Below are positions 24,835 to 34,315 of a DNA stretch of 64,000 nucleotides, in pieces. The DNA lies in the NCBI RefSeq assembly GCF_001039005.1, contig NZ_LDWR01000026.1, positions 1 to 64,000 on the forward strand. The letters are read 5' to 3'. How positions within the stretch are numbered: the stretch's first letter is position 1; every line of letters begins with the position of its first letter. This stretch comes from Burkholderia cepacia (GTDB taxonomy: Bacteria; Pseudomonadota; Gammaproteobacteria; Burkholderiales; Burkholderiaceae). A model generated the notes under the pieces. That model was not told the origin of the DNA, made no database searches, and worked only from the letters and a program-made list of their open reading frames with translations. Both the position numbers and the translations under genes were made by a program.

Positions 24835-27012
24835 ATGCCATCCCGTCGAACGCCCCGCCGCGCCCGGACCCTTCGTCCGTGGCGCACGAGCCTGCCTGCC
24901 CTGATCACCCTGTGCGTCGCGAGCGGCACGCATGCCGCCGCCGCCGAACGCGCGGACACCGCGCCCGCCGCATCGACCGCCACGACGCCCGCCGAACACG
25001 AACTCCCGGCCATCAGCGTCAACGCGTCGGCGGCCGTCGATCCGACGATCGGCTATCAGCCGCGCACCACCGGCATCGCGGGCGGCGACGACCGTTCGCT
25101 CAAGGAGATTCCGCAGTCGGTCGCGGTGGTCAGCAGCGCCGTGATGCAGGACCAGCAGGCGCGCTCGCTCGACGACGTACTCGGCAACATCAGCGGCGTC
25201 ACGCAGACCAACACGCTCGGCGGCACGCGCGACGCGTTCACCAAGCGCGGCTTCGGGTCGAACAACGACGGCTCGGTGCTCGTCGACGGCGTGCGCACGC
25301 CGGTGCTGCACAGCTATCTCGCGACGATCGACCGCGTCGAAGTGCTGAAGGGCCCCGCTTCGCTGCTGTACGGGATGCAGGACCCGGGCGGCGTGATCAA
25401 CCTCGTCACGCGCAAGCCGGAAGACACGTTCGGCGGCTCGATCTCCGCATCGCGCACGAGCCACGGCGGCAGCAGCGCGCTGTTCGATCTCACCGGCCCG
25501 CTCGGCAAGCCCGGCCAGGTTGCGGGCGGCACGCTCGCGTTCCGGCTGACCGGCGAATACGACACCAGCCGCTACTGGCGCAGCTTCGGCCGCCAGCGCG
25601 ATGCGCTGATCGCGCCCGCGCTGTCGTGGCACGACGCGAATACGTCGATCGACGTCAGCTACCAGTACGTCGACTACACGACGCCGTTCGATCGCGGCAC
25701 CGTGCTCGTGAACGGCCAGCTCGACGATGCGCTGCGCTACCGCCGTTACGAAGAAGCGTGGTCGCAAAGCAGCGGCATCCAGGAAACGCTGCGCGCGCGC
25801 ATCGAGCACCGCTTCTCCGACGCGTGGCGCATGCGTGCAACCTACGGCTGGGGCCGCGACCGCTACGACCAGACCATCACCCGCGCCACCGCGTTCAACA
25901 GCAAGACGGGCGCAATGACGCGCTCGTCCGATGCGAATCTCGGGCGCAACGATTCCGACCAGATCGCGACGCTCGGCCTGCTCGGCAACGTGACGCTCGC
26001 CGGGATGAACCACGCGCTCTACGTCGGCGGCGAATACGAGCGGCAGCGCAGCTTCCGCGGCGACACGATCCGCGGCAAGGCGACGACGGGCTTCAATCTC
26101 TACGATCCCGTGTACGGCCTACTTGCGCCGGGCGGCACGCCGAACCCGAAGCAAAGCGATTCGCGTTCGGTCGTGCATGCGTATTCGATGATCGTGCAGG
26201 ACTCGGTGAAGCTCACCGACCGGCTGACCGCCGTGGGTGGGCTGCGCTGGGAAAACTGGCAGCAGGAATCGGGGATGGGCCGGCCGTTCGTGTTCGCCGA
26301 CCGCTCGCGCGGCAATGTCTGGCTGCCGCAGTTCGGGCTCGCGTATGCGCTCACACCGGCGCTGACCGCGTATGCGAACGTGAGTCGCTCGTTCAAGCCG
26401 AACGTCGCATCGAATGTCGCCGCGCCGCTCGCGCCGGAATACGGCCGCGTGCTCGAAGCCGGCCTGAAGTTCAGCCTGAAGCCCGCGATCACGGGCACGC
26501 TCGCGGTCTACCAGATCGACAAGCGCAACGTCGCGGTCACGGTGGGCGACATCACGTCGACGATCGGCACCGCGCGCTCGCGCGGGATCGAGCTCGACGT
26601 CGCCGGGCAGATCACGCGCCACCTGAGCGTGATCGGCAGCTACGCATACACGAACGCGAACGATCGCGACAGCAACACGCCGCTCGTCAACGTCGCGCGC
26701 CATACAGGCAGCCTGTTCGCGGTGTACGACACGGCCATCGCGAACCTGCCCGGCCGCTGGCGCTTCGGCGGCGGCGCACGCGTCGTCGGCGCACGCCCCG
26801 GCGATACCGCGAACAGCTTCACGCTGCCCGGCTACGTGACCGTCGACGCGTTCGCGGCCTACGAAACGACGATCGGCAAGTTCCCGACGCGCCTCCAGCT
26901 CAACGTGAAGAACCTGCTGGACAAGACCTACTACCCGTCGAGCAACAACAACCTGATCGTCGCGGTCGGCGAACCGCGACTCGTCACGCTGACGACGACG
27001 GTGTCGTTCTGA
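24835..27012 (+). CDS. TonB-dependent siderophore receptor
   Basis: A 725-residue outer-membrane receptor that imports a ferric siderophore with TonB energy. After an Arg-rich signal peptide (cleavage near HAAAA, residues 34-37), the plug domain runs from about residue 85 (LKEIPQSVAVVSSAVMQDQQ; RVEVLKGPASLLYGMQDPGG; VINLVTRKP). The 22-strand barrel follows and ends in LVTLTTTVSF with the terminal Phe needed for assembly. The plug pattern places it in the FhuE/FpvA/FoxA-type hydroxamate receptor group; the exact ligand is unknown. A Fur box precedes it. There is no N-terminal signalling extension and no sigma/anti-sigma pair. A decayed copy of its 3' end occurs at 35589-35681. Confidence 0.92.
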   Translation: MPSRRTPRRARTLRPWRTSLPALITLCVASGTHAAAAERADTAPAASTATTPAEHELPAISVNASAAVDPTIGYQPRTTGIAGGDDRSLKEIPQSVAVVSSAVMQDQQARSLDDVLGNISGVTQTNTLGGTRDAFTKRGFGSNNDGSVLVDGVRTPVLHSYLATIDRVEVLKGPASLLYGMQDPGGVINLVTRKPEDTFGGSISASRTSHGGSSALFDLTGPLGKPGQVAGGTLAFRLTGEYDTSRYWRSFGRQRDALIAPALSWHDANTSIDVSYQYVDYTTPFDRGTVLVNGQLDDALRYRRYEEAWSQSSGIQETLRARIEHRFSDAWRMRATYGWGRDRYDQTITRATAFNSKTGAMTRSSDANLGRNDSDQIATLGLLGNVTLAGMNHALYVGGEYERQRSFRGDTIRGKATTGFNLYDPVYGLLAPGGTPNPKQSDSRSVVHAYSMIVQDSVKLTDRLTAVGGLRWENWQQESGMGRPFVFADRSRGNVWLPQFGLAYALTPALTAYANVSRSFKPNVASNVAAPLAPEYGRVLEAGLKFSLKPAITGTLAVYQIDKRNVAVTVGDITSTIGTARSRGIELDVAGQITRHLSVIGSYAYTNANDRDSNTPLVNVARHTGSLFAVYDTAIANLPGRWRFGGGARVVGARPGDTANSFTLPGYVTVDAFAAYETTIGKFPTRLQLNVKNLLDKTYYPSSNNNLIVAVGEPRLVTLTTTVSF

Positions 27013-27057
27013 CGGCCGGGGCAGCCGGGGCAGCCGAAAACCGGGCTCGGCTCGACG

Positions 27058-28350
27058 TCATTCCGCCGTCGGCGGACAGACCCGGTAGAACACGACGCTG
27101 CACAGCAACAGGAAGCCTGCCAGGATCGCCATGCCGGTCCGAATGCCCGCATAACCGATGATCATCGCGCCGAGGATCCCGGACAGGCTCCCGCACGCGT
27201 TGATCAGCGCGAGGCCGGCCGCCGCGGCCGCGCCGGACAGCACGCGCCCCGGCAGCGTCCAGTAGATCGGCATCAGCGACAGGATGCCCGACGTCGCGAC
27301 GGTCAGCATGACCAGCGCGAGCCAGAAGTTGTCGTGCGCCACCGTCGCGACGAACAGGCCGACGGCGGCCAGCGCGACCGGCACCACGCCGTGCCGGCGC
27401 AGCCGCCCGGACTTCTCCGCGACCTTCGCGTTCGCGTACATGCAGATCGCCGCGACGCCGAACGGGATGGCCGTGAACAGCCCGACATCCAGGCTGTTCG
27501 CGACGCCCGCGTCATGAAACAGCGTCGGCATCCAGAACGTCAGCCCGTAGAAAGCGGTGTTGAAGAGGATCATCACGACGATCAGCGCATAGATCTTCGG
27601 TGTCCGGAACGCATCCGCGACGCGATGCGACTTGAACGCCGCCTCCTTCGCGACATTCGCCTCGATGATCTGCTTCTCGCGCGGCGTCAGCCAATCGACG
27701 TCGGCCGGCCGGTTCCGCAGCAGCGCCAGGATCACGACGCCCAGCACCGCGGACGGCAGCCCTTCGAACAGGAACAGCCACTGCCATCCCTTGATGCCCG
27801 CCACGCCGTTCATCGTCTCCAGGATCGCGCCGGAAAGCGGTGCACCGAACACGACGGCAATCGGCAACGCCATCAGGAACAGCGAATACATGCCGCTCTG
27901 GCGCCGGGCGGGCAGCCACGTGTTCGTGTAATACATCACGCCCGGAACGAAGCCGGCCTCGCATACGCCAAGCAGGAAGCGCAGCGAATAGAACGCGGCC
28001 TCGTTCTTCGAGAAGATCATCAGGGTCGACACGATCCCCCACGTGATCATGATCCGCGCAATCCATGCGCGTGCACCGACGCGCCTGAGGATCAGGTTGC
28101 TCGGAATCTCGAACAGCATGTAGCCCCAGAAGAACACGCTCGCGCCGAGCGCGAAGGACGCATTCGTCAGGCCGAAATCGGCCGCCATCTGCAGTTTGGC
28201 AAAACCGATGTTCACGCGGTCCAGATAGGACATGATGAAGCCGAGGAAAAACAGCGGGACGATCCTCAGTACCACCTTCCGGTACAACGCGTCTTCGTGC
28301 AGTGTTTCGGTGCTTGCGCCGAGCGCAAGCGTGACGTCCGCCTTCATCAT
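27058..28350 (-). CDS. MFS transporter, anion:cation symporter (sugar-acid uptake) type
   Basis: A 430-residue, 12-segment permease of the ACS family, which carries sugar acids such as galactonate, glucarate or tartrate. It starts with LRIVPLFFLGFIMSYLDRVNIGFAKLQM, the family's TM1 signature, and has WLPARRQSGMYSLFLMALPIA and ALLRNRPADVDWLTPREKQIIE in the central loop. The ATG at 28350 follows GGGAGA. It is the last gene of the five-gene minus-strand run GntR-ManD-dehydrogenase-reductase-MFS. Substrate inferred from the pathway: L-gulonate, D-mannonate or a related hexonate. Confidence 0.88.
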   Translation of the reverse strand: MMKADVTLALGASTETLHEDALYRKVVLRIVPLFFLGFIMSYLDRVNIGFAKLQMAADFGLTNASFALGASVFFWGYMLFEIPSNLILRRVGARAWIARIMITWGIVSTLMIFSKNEAAFYSLRFLLGVCEAGFVPGVMYYTNTWLPARRQSGMYSLFLMALPIAVVFGAPLSGAILETMNGVAGIKGWQWLFLFEGLPSAVLGVVILALLRNRPADVDWLTPREKQIIEANVAKEAAFKSHRVADAFRTPKIYALIVVMILFNTAFYGLTFWMPTLFHDAGVANSLDVGLFTAIPFGVAAICMYANAKVAEKSGRLRRHGVVPVALAAVGLFVATVAHDNFWLALVMLTVATSGILSLMPIYWTLPGRVLSGAAAAAGLALINACGSLSGILGAMIIGYAGIRTGMAILAGFLLLCSVVFYRVCPPTAE

Positions 28351-28471
28351 CAGTTCTCCCGATGAAAACAAGAACTTCGGCGGCGATGGATTCGATCCGT
28401 ACGCCGGTTCGTTTCGCAATCCCGTTGCGGCCCGCGCTGCCTGCCGGCGCCGCGTCACGAATGCGCTGACC

Positions 28472-29488
28472 TCACCGCTCCGCCAGCGCGAGTACGTCGG
28501 CCCAGATGCCGTCGTCGACGGCAACGCCCTGCTGCCGCTGTTCGATGCGCGTCCGCAGCGCGCTTTGGCCGGGATACAGCACCTCGTGGCTGTCTTCCGC
28601 GAGTTCCGACGTATTCACGTAATCGGCCACGCCGTCGGCAACCTCGTTCGTGAACGCTTCGCCGCCCAGCTTGCGCGGGTCGATCACGATGAAGACCTGC
28701 GAGCAGCCGGTGCAGCTTCCCTGCTGCACGGCATCGATCCCGTTCGTCGCCAGCCCCTCCGACAGCACGGCGGCCAGCACGTCGAGCATGATCGCGAATC
28801 CCGAGCCCTTCCAGTAACCCATCGGCAGGATCCGCATCGACGCCTCGATCGGGCCGGGCTCCGAAGTCAGCTTTCCTTCGCCGTCGAAACCGGCCGGAAA
28901 CGGCATGTTTTTACCCTTGAGGCGGGTCGCCTGCAGTTTTCCGTACGAGTACTGCGACATCGCCATGTCGAGCACGATAGGGCCTTTGTCCCGCGGCACC
29001 GCCATCACGAACGGATTGTTGCCGACGCGCGGTTTCCTGGCGCCCCAGCCCGGCATGCAGGATTCCGTATTCGTCCAGCAAATCGCGATGTAGCCGCGAT
29101 CGGCCGCGTGCCAGCCATACGTGCCGCCGCGCATCCAGTGCGTGGTGTTGCGCAGCGCGACGATGCCGACGCCGTGCTCGGCCGCGATCGCCATCGCGCG
29201 CTCGGTCGCGGACAACGCATTGAGAATGCCGGGGCCGCGATTGCCGTCCAGGATCTCGATCGCGCCGAAGCGCTTGACCGGCGTAGGGACGCCTTGCAGA
29301 TTCACCCAGCCCTTGCGGACGTAGTCGACGAAGCGCGCGACGCGATTGATGCCGTGAGAGTTGACGCCGTCGCAGGTCGCCTCGGCATGCACCCGTGCGC
29401 AGACGCCGGCGTCGTGCTCGTTCATGCCCGCATTCAGGAGCGCGAGATAAATGGCGCCCTGCAACTCCTCGAACGGAATTCGGATCAT
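28472..29488 (-). CDS. YiaK/malate-lactate dehydrogenase family NAD(P)-dependent oxidoreductase
   Basis: A 338-residue enzyme of the MDH2 (YlbC/YiaK) family, close in pattern to 2,3-diketo-L-gulonate reductase. Visible blocks: DGVNSHGINRVARFVDYV with the catalytic His of the SHG motif, LRNTTHWMRGGTYGW, and ICWTNTESCMPGWGA (substrate loop), then NPFVMAVPR and LDMAMSQYSYGKLQ. The ATG at 29488 is preceded by AGGAGA. It lies 89 bp after the alcohol dehydrogenase gene in the ManD operon. In this context it may interconvert 2-keto- or diketo-hexonates and hexonates such as L-gulonate; the direction and substrate are inferred. Confidence 0.88.
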   Translation of the reverse strand: MIRIPFEELQGAIYLALLNAGMNEHDAGVCARVHAEATCDGVNSHGINRVARFVDYVRKGWVNLQGVPTPVKRFGAIEILDGNRGPGILNALSATERAMAIAAEHGVGIVALRNTTHWMRGGTYGWHAADRGYIAICWTNTESCMPGWGARKPRVGNNPFVMAVPRDKGPIVLDMAMSQYSYGKLQATRLKGKNMPFPAGFDGEGKLTSEPGPIEASMRILPMGYWKGSGFAIMLDVLAAVLSEGLATNGIDAVQQGSCTGCSQVFIVIDPRKLGGEAFTNEVADGVADYVNTSELAEDSHEVLYPGQSALRTRIEQRQQGVAVDDGIWADVLALAER

Positions 29489-29577
29489 CTTGCCTGTCTC
29501 CTGAAGTTCTTGTGATGCGGTTCGATCCCGCACCGGATGCCGCCGCCCCGGCTCGCGGCGCGAGCCGGTATCGCTCA

Positions 29578-30609
29578 TCAATCGCCCGCGAAATCGAGCA
29601 GGATCTTGCAGCTCTCGGCGGGCCGCTGCTCGGCCATCTCGAACGCCTGCGCGACATCGCGGAAGCCGACCTTGTGCGTGACGATATGCTCGGGCTGGAT
29701 CAGGCCGCGGCCGATCCAGTCGATGACCTGCGGGAACATCGCGCAGTTCAGCCGCGACGCGGCGAGCGTGAGTTCCTTCTTCGTCAGTTCCGCCTGCACG
29801 ATCGCCGACGGTTCCGACGAGAAACCGAGCACGCCGATCCGGCCCGCCGGCGCCGCGAGCCGCACGGCCTCTTCCAGAATCGACGGATGGCAGACCGCGT
29901 CGAAGATCAGCGTCGGGCCGCCATCGACGCCGCGCTGCTCCAGCGCGTCGGGAAGCGATTCGACGCTCGTGTTGATGATCTCGTCCTCCGCCGCGCCGCA
30001 CTTGCGCGCGAGCTGCAGGCGCGTATCTAGCCGGTCGGTGATGAACGCGCGGATGCCGTACACGCGCTTGAGCACCTGCAGGATCGTCAGCCCCACCGTG
30101 CCCGCGCCGTAGATCAGCGCGACGTCGCCCGGCAGCACGCCGGTGCGCGACGTCGCATTCGCGGCGACCGCGAACGGCTCGACGATCGCCGCGCAGGTGT
30201 CGGCGATCTCCGCCGGAATCCGGTACGCGTTGCCGGCCGGCACGCAGGTGTACTCGCTGAAGCCGCCGTCGCGATGCACGCCGAGCACGGTCAGGTGCCG
30301 GCAGACGTTGCGCCGGCCGATCGTGCACGCATGGCAATGCCCGCAGCTGATCACGGGATCGACCGCGACGGTCTCGCCGAGCCGCGCGGCGTCGACGCCC
30401 GCGCCGACCGACTCGATCGTCCCGACGAATTCGTGGCCGATGATGCGCGGGTACGACACGAACGGATTCTTGCCGTGAAAGATGTGCAGGTCCGAGCCGC
30501 AGATGCCCGCATAACGGACCTTCACGCGCACTTCGCCGGCGGCGGGCACGGGCAGCGGCACATCGCGCACGCTCATGCTGTTCGGACGATCGACAACGAC
30601 GCTCAACAT
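29578..30609 (-). CDS. Zinc-dependent alcohol dehydrogenase, probable L-gulonate 5-dehydrogenase (RspB-like)
   Basis: A 343-residue medium-chain dehydrogenase. Catalytic zinc ligands are in YAGICGSDLHIFHG and IIGHEFVG, and the structural zinc site is CGHCHACTIGRRNVC. The coenzyme domain shows LIYGAGTVGLTILQVL. RspB-like enzymes paired with ManD have been shown to be L-gulonate 5-dehydrogenases giving D-fructuronate; this gene sits directly after a ManD gene (29-bp gap, GGAGAG ribosome site). Alternatives are L-idonate or sorbitol dehydrogenase. With UxuB and ManD the product would flow to 2-keto-3-deoxy-D-gluconate. Identity as an MDR enzyme is certain; substrate is moderately supported. Confidence 0.87.
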   Translation of the reverse strand: MLSVVVDRPNSMSVRDVPLPVPAAGEVRVKVRYAGICGSDLHIFHGKNPFVSYPRIIGHEFVGTIESVGAGVDAARLGETVAVDPVISCGHCHACTIGRRNVCRHLTVLGVHRDGGFSEYTCVPAGNAYRIPAEIADTCAAIVEPFAVAANATSRTGVLPGDVALIYGAGTVGLTILQVLKRVYGIRAFITDRLDTRLQLARKCGAAEDEIINTSVESLPDALEQRGVDGGPTLIFDAVCHPSILEEAVRLAAPAGRIGVLGFSSEPSAIVQAELTKKELTLAASRLNCAMFPQVIDWIGRGLIQPEHIVTHKVGFRDVAQAFEMAEQRPAESCKILLDFAGD

Positions 30610-30638
30610 TTCGGTTCTCTCCTTCGGATCTTCGCCGC

Positions 30639-31847
30639 TCACCAGTTCCACATCGACCCGTCGCGCAACCGGGCGACTGGCAGGTACGCACGCTCGTACG
30701 GATACTTCGCGGCCAGCGTCTCGTCGATGTCGACGCCGAGGCCCGGCACGTCGTCCATCACGAGATAACCGTCCTCGAAGCGGTAGCTGTGCGGAAACAC
30801 TTCGTCGGTCAGCGGGCTGTGCGGCATCAGTTCCTGAATGCCGAAGTTCGGCGCCCACAACCCGAAGTTGACCGCCGCCGCCATGCAGACCGGCGACAGG
30901 TCCGTCGCACCATGAAAGCCCGTGCGCACCTGGTACATCGCCGCGTAGTCGGCGATGCGCCGCACGTGCGTGATCCCGCCGGCGTGCACGATCGTCGCGC
31001 GGATATAGTCGATCAGCTGATCGCGGATCAGGTCCTTGCAATCCCAGATCGAGTTGAACACTTCGCCGACCGCGAGCGGTGTCGTCGTGTGCTGGCGGAT
31101 CAGGCGGAATGCGTCCTGATTCTCGGCGGGCGTCGCGTCTTCCAGCCAGAAGAGACGATGCGGCTCGAGATCGCGGCCGAGCCGCGCGGCCTCGATCGGC
31201 GTGAGCCGGTGATGCGCGTCGTGCAGCAGGTGCGGCGTATCGCCGACCGCGTCGCGCACCTTGCGAAACAGTTCCGGCGTATGGCGCAGATAGAGCGCGG
31301 TATCCCACGGCTCTTCAGGCGGCAAACCTTTTTCGGCGGGTTCGTAAGCGCCCGCGGTCTTGCCGACGCCGTACACCTTGTCGAGCCCCGGCACGCCCGA
31401 CTGCACGCGGATCGCACGAAAGCCTTCCTCGATATGCGCGCGCACCGCATCGACCGCTTCTTCATGATCGCGCCCGTTCGCGTGGCCGTACACCATCAGG
31501 CCGTCGCGGCTCTTGCCGCCGAGCAGCTGGTACACCGGCATGCCCGCGAGCTTGCCCTTGATGTCCCACAACGCCATGTCGATCGCGGCGATCGCCGTCA
31601 TCGTCACGGGCCCGCGCCGCCAGTACGCGCCGCGATACAGGTATTGCCAGATGTCCTCGATGTTGCGCGGGTCGCGGCCGACGAGACACGGGAACACGTG
31701 ATCTTCCAGATACGCGCGCACCGCGAGCTCGCGCCCGTTGAGCGTCGCGTCGCCGAGACCGTAGACGCCTTCGTCGGTCACGATCTTCACCGTCACGAAG
31801 TTCCGGCCCGGACACGTGACGATGGTCTGCAAGCGTTCGATTTTCAC
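30639..31847 (-). CDS. manD: D-mannonate dehydratase, enolase superfamily
   Basis: A 402-residue enolase-superfamily enzyme that dehydrates D-mannonate to 2-keto-3-deoxy-D-gluconate. The residue numbers match the characterised ManD exactly: metal ligands Asp210, Glu236 and Glu262, catalytic His212 ([11 protein letters not shown]), and Arg147/Tyr159 of the second catalytic pair ([14 protein letters not shown]). This full set suggests the high-activity class rather than the low-efficiency RspA-like class. The GTG start at 31847 follows GGAGGAGC. It lies 21 bp after the GntR gene, and the RspB-like gene follows it. Function is well supported by residues and by the uxuB-like neighbour. Confidence 0.93.
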   Translation of the reverse strand: MKIERLQTIVTCPGRNFVTVKIVTDEGVYGLGDATLNGRELAVRAYLEDHVFPCLVGRDPRNIEDIWQYLYRGAYWRRGPVTMTAIAAIDMALWDIKGKLAGMPVYQLLGGKSRDGLMVYGHANGRDHEEAVDAVRAHIEEGFRAIRVQSGVPGLDKVYGVGKTAGAYEPAEKGLPPEEPWDTALYLRHTPELFRKVRDAVGDTPHLLHDAHHRLTPIEAARLGRDLEPHRLFWLEDATPAENQDAFRLIRQHTTTPLAVGEVFNSIWDCKDLIRDQLIDYIRATIVHAGGITHVRRIADYAAMYQVRTGFHGATDLSPVCMAAAVNFGLWAPNFGIQELMPHSPLTDEVFPHSYRFEDGYLVMDDVPGLGVDIDETLAAKYPYERAYLPVARLRDGSMWNW

Positions 31848-31868
31848 TGCGCTCCTCCAGCAGGCGAT

Positions 31869-32597
31869 TCAGTCGACAAAGTAATGGGGTGCACGGCTGC
31901 GCACGTCCGGCAGATGCGAGCCGATCCGGTCGACGTGCGACGCGACCGACGCGCCGAGCAGCGCCATGTTGCGCGACGCGATATGCGCGAGGATCTGCTC
32001 GTGTTCCTGCAGCGCGCGGCGCGCGTGATCCTCGACGCGGTCGAGCAGCAGCCAGCGCACGCGGTCGAACTGGCGCTTCATCGGCTGCAGCATTTCCCAC
32101 ACGTGCGGCCGGCCCGCGAACGCGAACATCCGGCCGTGCATCGCTTCGTCCAGTTCGAAGAACGCCTCGACGTCGTGCGCGGCCACCGCGGCGCGCTGCG
32201 CGTCGATGATCCGCGACAGCTCCGCGAGTTGTTCCGCCGTGATTTTCTGCGCGAGCTCGACGTGGTTCGCACATTCGAGCGTGCTGCGCGCGAAGCGCCC
32301 TTCCTCGAGGATCGACACCGGAATCGGCGCGACGAACGTGCCGACCTTCCGGTGGATCTGCACGAGCCGCTCGTCGGCCAGCTGCGCGAACGCTTCGCGC
32401 ACGGGCGTGCGGCTGACCTTGATCGTCGTCGAGATCACGGCCTCCGACAGCGCGGTGTGCGGCGGCAGCGCGCCCCGCACGATCGCGTGGCGCAGCAGCG
32501 CATGCACCTGCTCCGTATAAGACCGGCTCTCGTCCAGCGAGAACCCTTGCAACGCCGTGACGACGACGTCTTCCTCAAATGCTGCCGTTTCGTTCAT
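31869..32597 (-). CDS. GntR/FadR-family regulator of the mannonate cluster
   Basis: A 242-residue repressor with an N-terminal winged helix (YTEQVHALLRHAIVRGALPP, LSEAVISTTIKVSRTPVREA, FAQLADERLV) and a C-terminal all-helical FCD ligand domain (ELDEAMHGRMFAFAGRPHVW, with metal/ligand histidines). The ATG at 32597 is preferred; an upstream in-frame ATG at 32636 falls inside an operator-like palindrome and has no ribosome site. It heads the five-gene minus-strand operon and lies 146 bp from the divergent oxidoreductase gene. Two TACCATGGTA palindromes in that gap are its likely operators. A sugar acid of the pathway should be the inducer. Confidence 0.87.
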   Translation of the reverse strand: MNETAAFEEDVVVTALQGFSLDESRSYTEQVHALLRHAIVRGALPPHTALSEAVISTTIKVSRTPVREAFAQLADERLVQIHRKVGTFVAPIPVSILEEGRFARSTLECANHVELAQKITAEQLAELSRIIDAQRAAVAAHDVEAFFELDEAMHGRMFAFAGRPHVWEMLQPMKRQFDRVRWLLLDRVEDHARRALQEHEQILAHIASRNMALLGASVASHVDRIGSHLPDVRSRAPHYFVD

Positions 32598-32630
32598 GTT
32601 TGCCGATGCTTCCGACTCGATATCGATGAC

Positions 32631-32640
32631 TACCATGGTA
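32631..32640. promoter_or_regulatory. GntR operator candidate, site 1
   Basis: TACCATGGTA, a perfect 10-bp palindrome and part of a 13-bp stretch (CTACCATGGTACA) repeated at 32726. It lies 33 bp upstream of the GntR start and fits autoregulation. Confidence 0.65.
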
Positions 32641-32726
32641 CAGAAAGCCATCCAATCGATCGATCTAGCGTTTACACCAATAACTTCCGGCAAAAACCCG
32701 CAATACCCTTCGTCCATCCAGATATC

Positions 32727-32736
32727 TACCATGGTA
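32727..32736. promoter_or_regulatory. GntR operator candidate, site 2
   Basis: The second TACCATGGTA palindrome, exactly 96 bp from site 1 and only 7 bp upstream of the oxidoreductase start. Occupancy would block transcription or translation initiation of that gene. Confidence 0.65.
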
Positions 32737-32743
32737 CACACCG

Positions 32744-34222
32744 TTGCCGACCGTCATCCCACCTGCCCCCGATTTCCTGCGCACCGCGCCGCCCGGCACG
32801 CGCCGCCCCAGCTATGACCGGCACGCGGTCCGCACGGGCATCGTCCATCTCGGCCTCGGCGCGTTCCACCGCGCGCATCAGGCGATCCATACGGAGACCG
32901 TGCTCGAACAGGGCGACCTGCGCTGGGGGATCGTCGGCGTCGAGCTGCGGCGGCGCCATACCGTCGACCTGCTCGCCGCGCAGGACCACCTGTACACGGT
33001 GACCGAACGCGACGGCGGCGGCGCGCGCACCCGGATCGTCGGCGCCGTGCACGGCGCGCTGTTCGCGCCGGAAGCGCTGCCCGCGCTGCTTGCGCTGATT
33101 GCCGATCCGGGCGTGTCGATCGTCAGCCTGACCGTGACCGAGAAAGGTTATTGCCGCCTGCCGGGTGGCGGTCTCGATACCGACGATCCCGCCCTCCGCG
33201 CCGACCTCGCCGCTCCGGACACGCCGCGCACCGCGCTCGGCGTAATCGCCGCCGGCCTCCGGCAGCGGCCTGCCAGCGCGCCGCTCACCGTCGTCTGCTG
33301 CGACAACATGACGTCCAACGGCGACACGCTGCGCGCGCTGCTGCTCGACTACGCGGAACGCATCGACGACGGCGCGCTTGCACGACGCATCCGCGACGAC
33401 GTCGCGTTCCCGAACAGCATGGTCGACCGGATCGTGCCGGCCGCCACGCCCGAGTCGCTCGACTGGGCGCAAGCGCACCTCGGCGCGCGCGACGCGGCCG
33501 CGATCGTCTGCGAACCGTTCTCGCAATGGGTGATCGAGGATCGCTTCGCCGGCCCGCGCCCGCGCTGGGAAGACGCCGGCGCGCGCGTCGTCGCCGACGT
33601 GCAGCCGTACGAAACGATGAAGCTGCGGCTGCTGAACGGCTCGCATTCGGCGATCGCGTATGCAGGACAACTGCGCGGCCACGCGACCGTGTCGGATGCG
33701 ATGGCCGATCCGGCGATCGCGGCGTTCGTCGACGGCGTGATGACGCACGACCTGCTCGCGACCGTCGACGTGCCGTCCGGCTTCGACGCGCACGACTATT
33801 GCGCGACGCTCGTGCGGCGCTTCCGGAATCCGACGCTCGCGCACCGCACCGAACAGATCGCGATGGACGGCACGCAGAAGGTGCCGCTGCGCTGGCTGCC
33901 CGCGCTCGCCGACAGCGCGGCGGCGGGCGTCGAGCGCCCGTATCTGGAGCGTGCGCTTGCGCTCTGGCTGTATTACCTGAGCACCGCGCGCGACACCGCC
34001 GGCCAGCCGCTGACGATCAGCGATCCGGGCGCGGCCGCGCTCGCCACGACGCTTGGCGCTGCCGGCGACGCGAACGGCGCGGTGCGCGCGGCGCTCGCCA
34101 GTGCCACGCTCGCCGGCCCGGCCGCGTGGCCCGACGCGCTGGTCGCGCGCGTCGGCGCGCATCTGTCGACGCTGCGTGCGCACGGCACCGATACGCTGCT
34201 CGCGCCGCTGCACGCACGCTGA
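32744..34222 (+). CDS. uxuB: D-mannonate oxidoreductase / fructuronate reductase (mannitol dehydrogenase family)
   Basis: A 492-residue polyol-specific long-chain dehydrogenase that should reduce D-fructuronate to D-mannonate with NADH. The Rossmann start is GIVHLGLGAFHRAHQAIHTE (about residue 32); DNMTSNGD, FPNSMVDRIVPAATPE and the catalytic block MKLRLLNGSHSAIAYAG (Lys, Asn and His of the family) follow. The best start is an unusual TTG at 32744; it gives the normal family length (about 490), and no in-frame ATG/GTG upstream fits. No Shine-Dalgarno is seen, and an operator-like palindrome ends 7 bp before it. It is divergent from the GntR-ManD operon and is followed by a second MFS gene. 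Confidence 0.88.
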   Translation: MPTVIPPAPDFLRTAPPGTRRPSYDRHAVRTGIVHLGLGAFHRAHQAIHTETVLEQGDLRWGIVGVELRRRHTVDLLAAQDHLYTVTERDGGGARTRIVGAVHGALFAPEALPALLALIADPGVSIVSLTVTEKGYCRLPGGGLDTDDPALRADLAAPDTPRTALGVIAAGLRQRPASAPLTVVCCDNMTSNGDTLRALLLDYAERIDDGALARRIRDDVAFPNSMVDRIVPAATPESLDWAQAHLGARDAAAIVCEPFSQWVIEDRFAGPRPRWEDAGARVVADVQPYETMKLRLLNGSHSAIAYAGQLRGHATVSDAMADPAIAAFVDGVMTHDLLATVDVPSGFDAHDYCATLVRRFRNPTLAHRTEQIAMDGTQKVPLRWLPALADSAAAGVERPYLERALALWLYYLSTARDTAGQPLTISDPGAAALATTLGAAGDANGAVRAALASATLAGPAAWPDALVARVGAHLSTLRAHGTDTLLAPLHAR

Positions 34223-34315
34223 CCGACCGCTCGACCGGTTCGCGCTGCGATGCGCGAACCGCATGACGCCATCACAAGACATGACGGCCGGCCCACCGGC
34301 ACGAAGGAGACGAAC

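Noticed and set aside
24657-27161. Long plus-strand frame overlapping the TonB receptor in another frame (834 codons)
   Set aside because: Arg-rich, no recognisable domains; a shadow of the receptor's G/C-biased codons.
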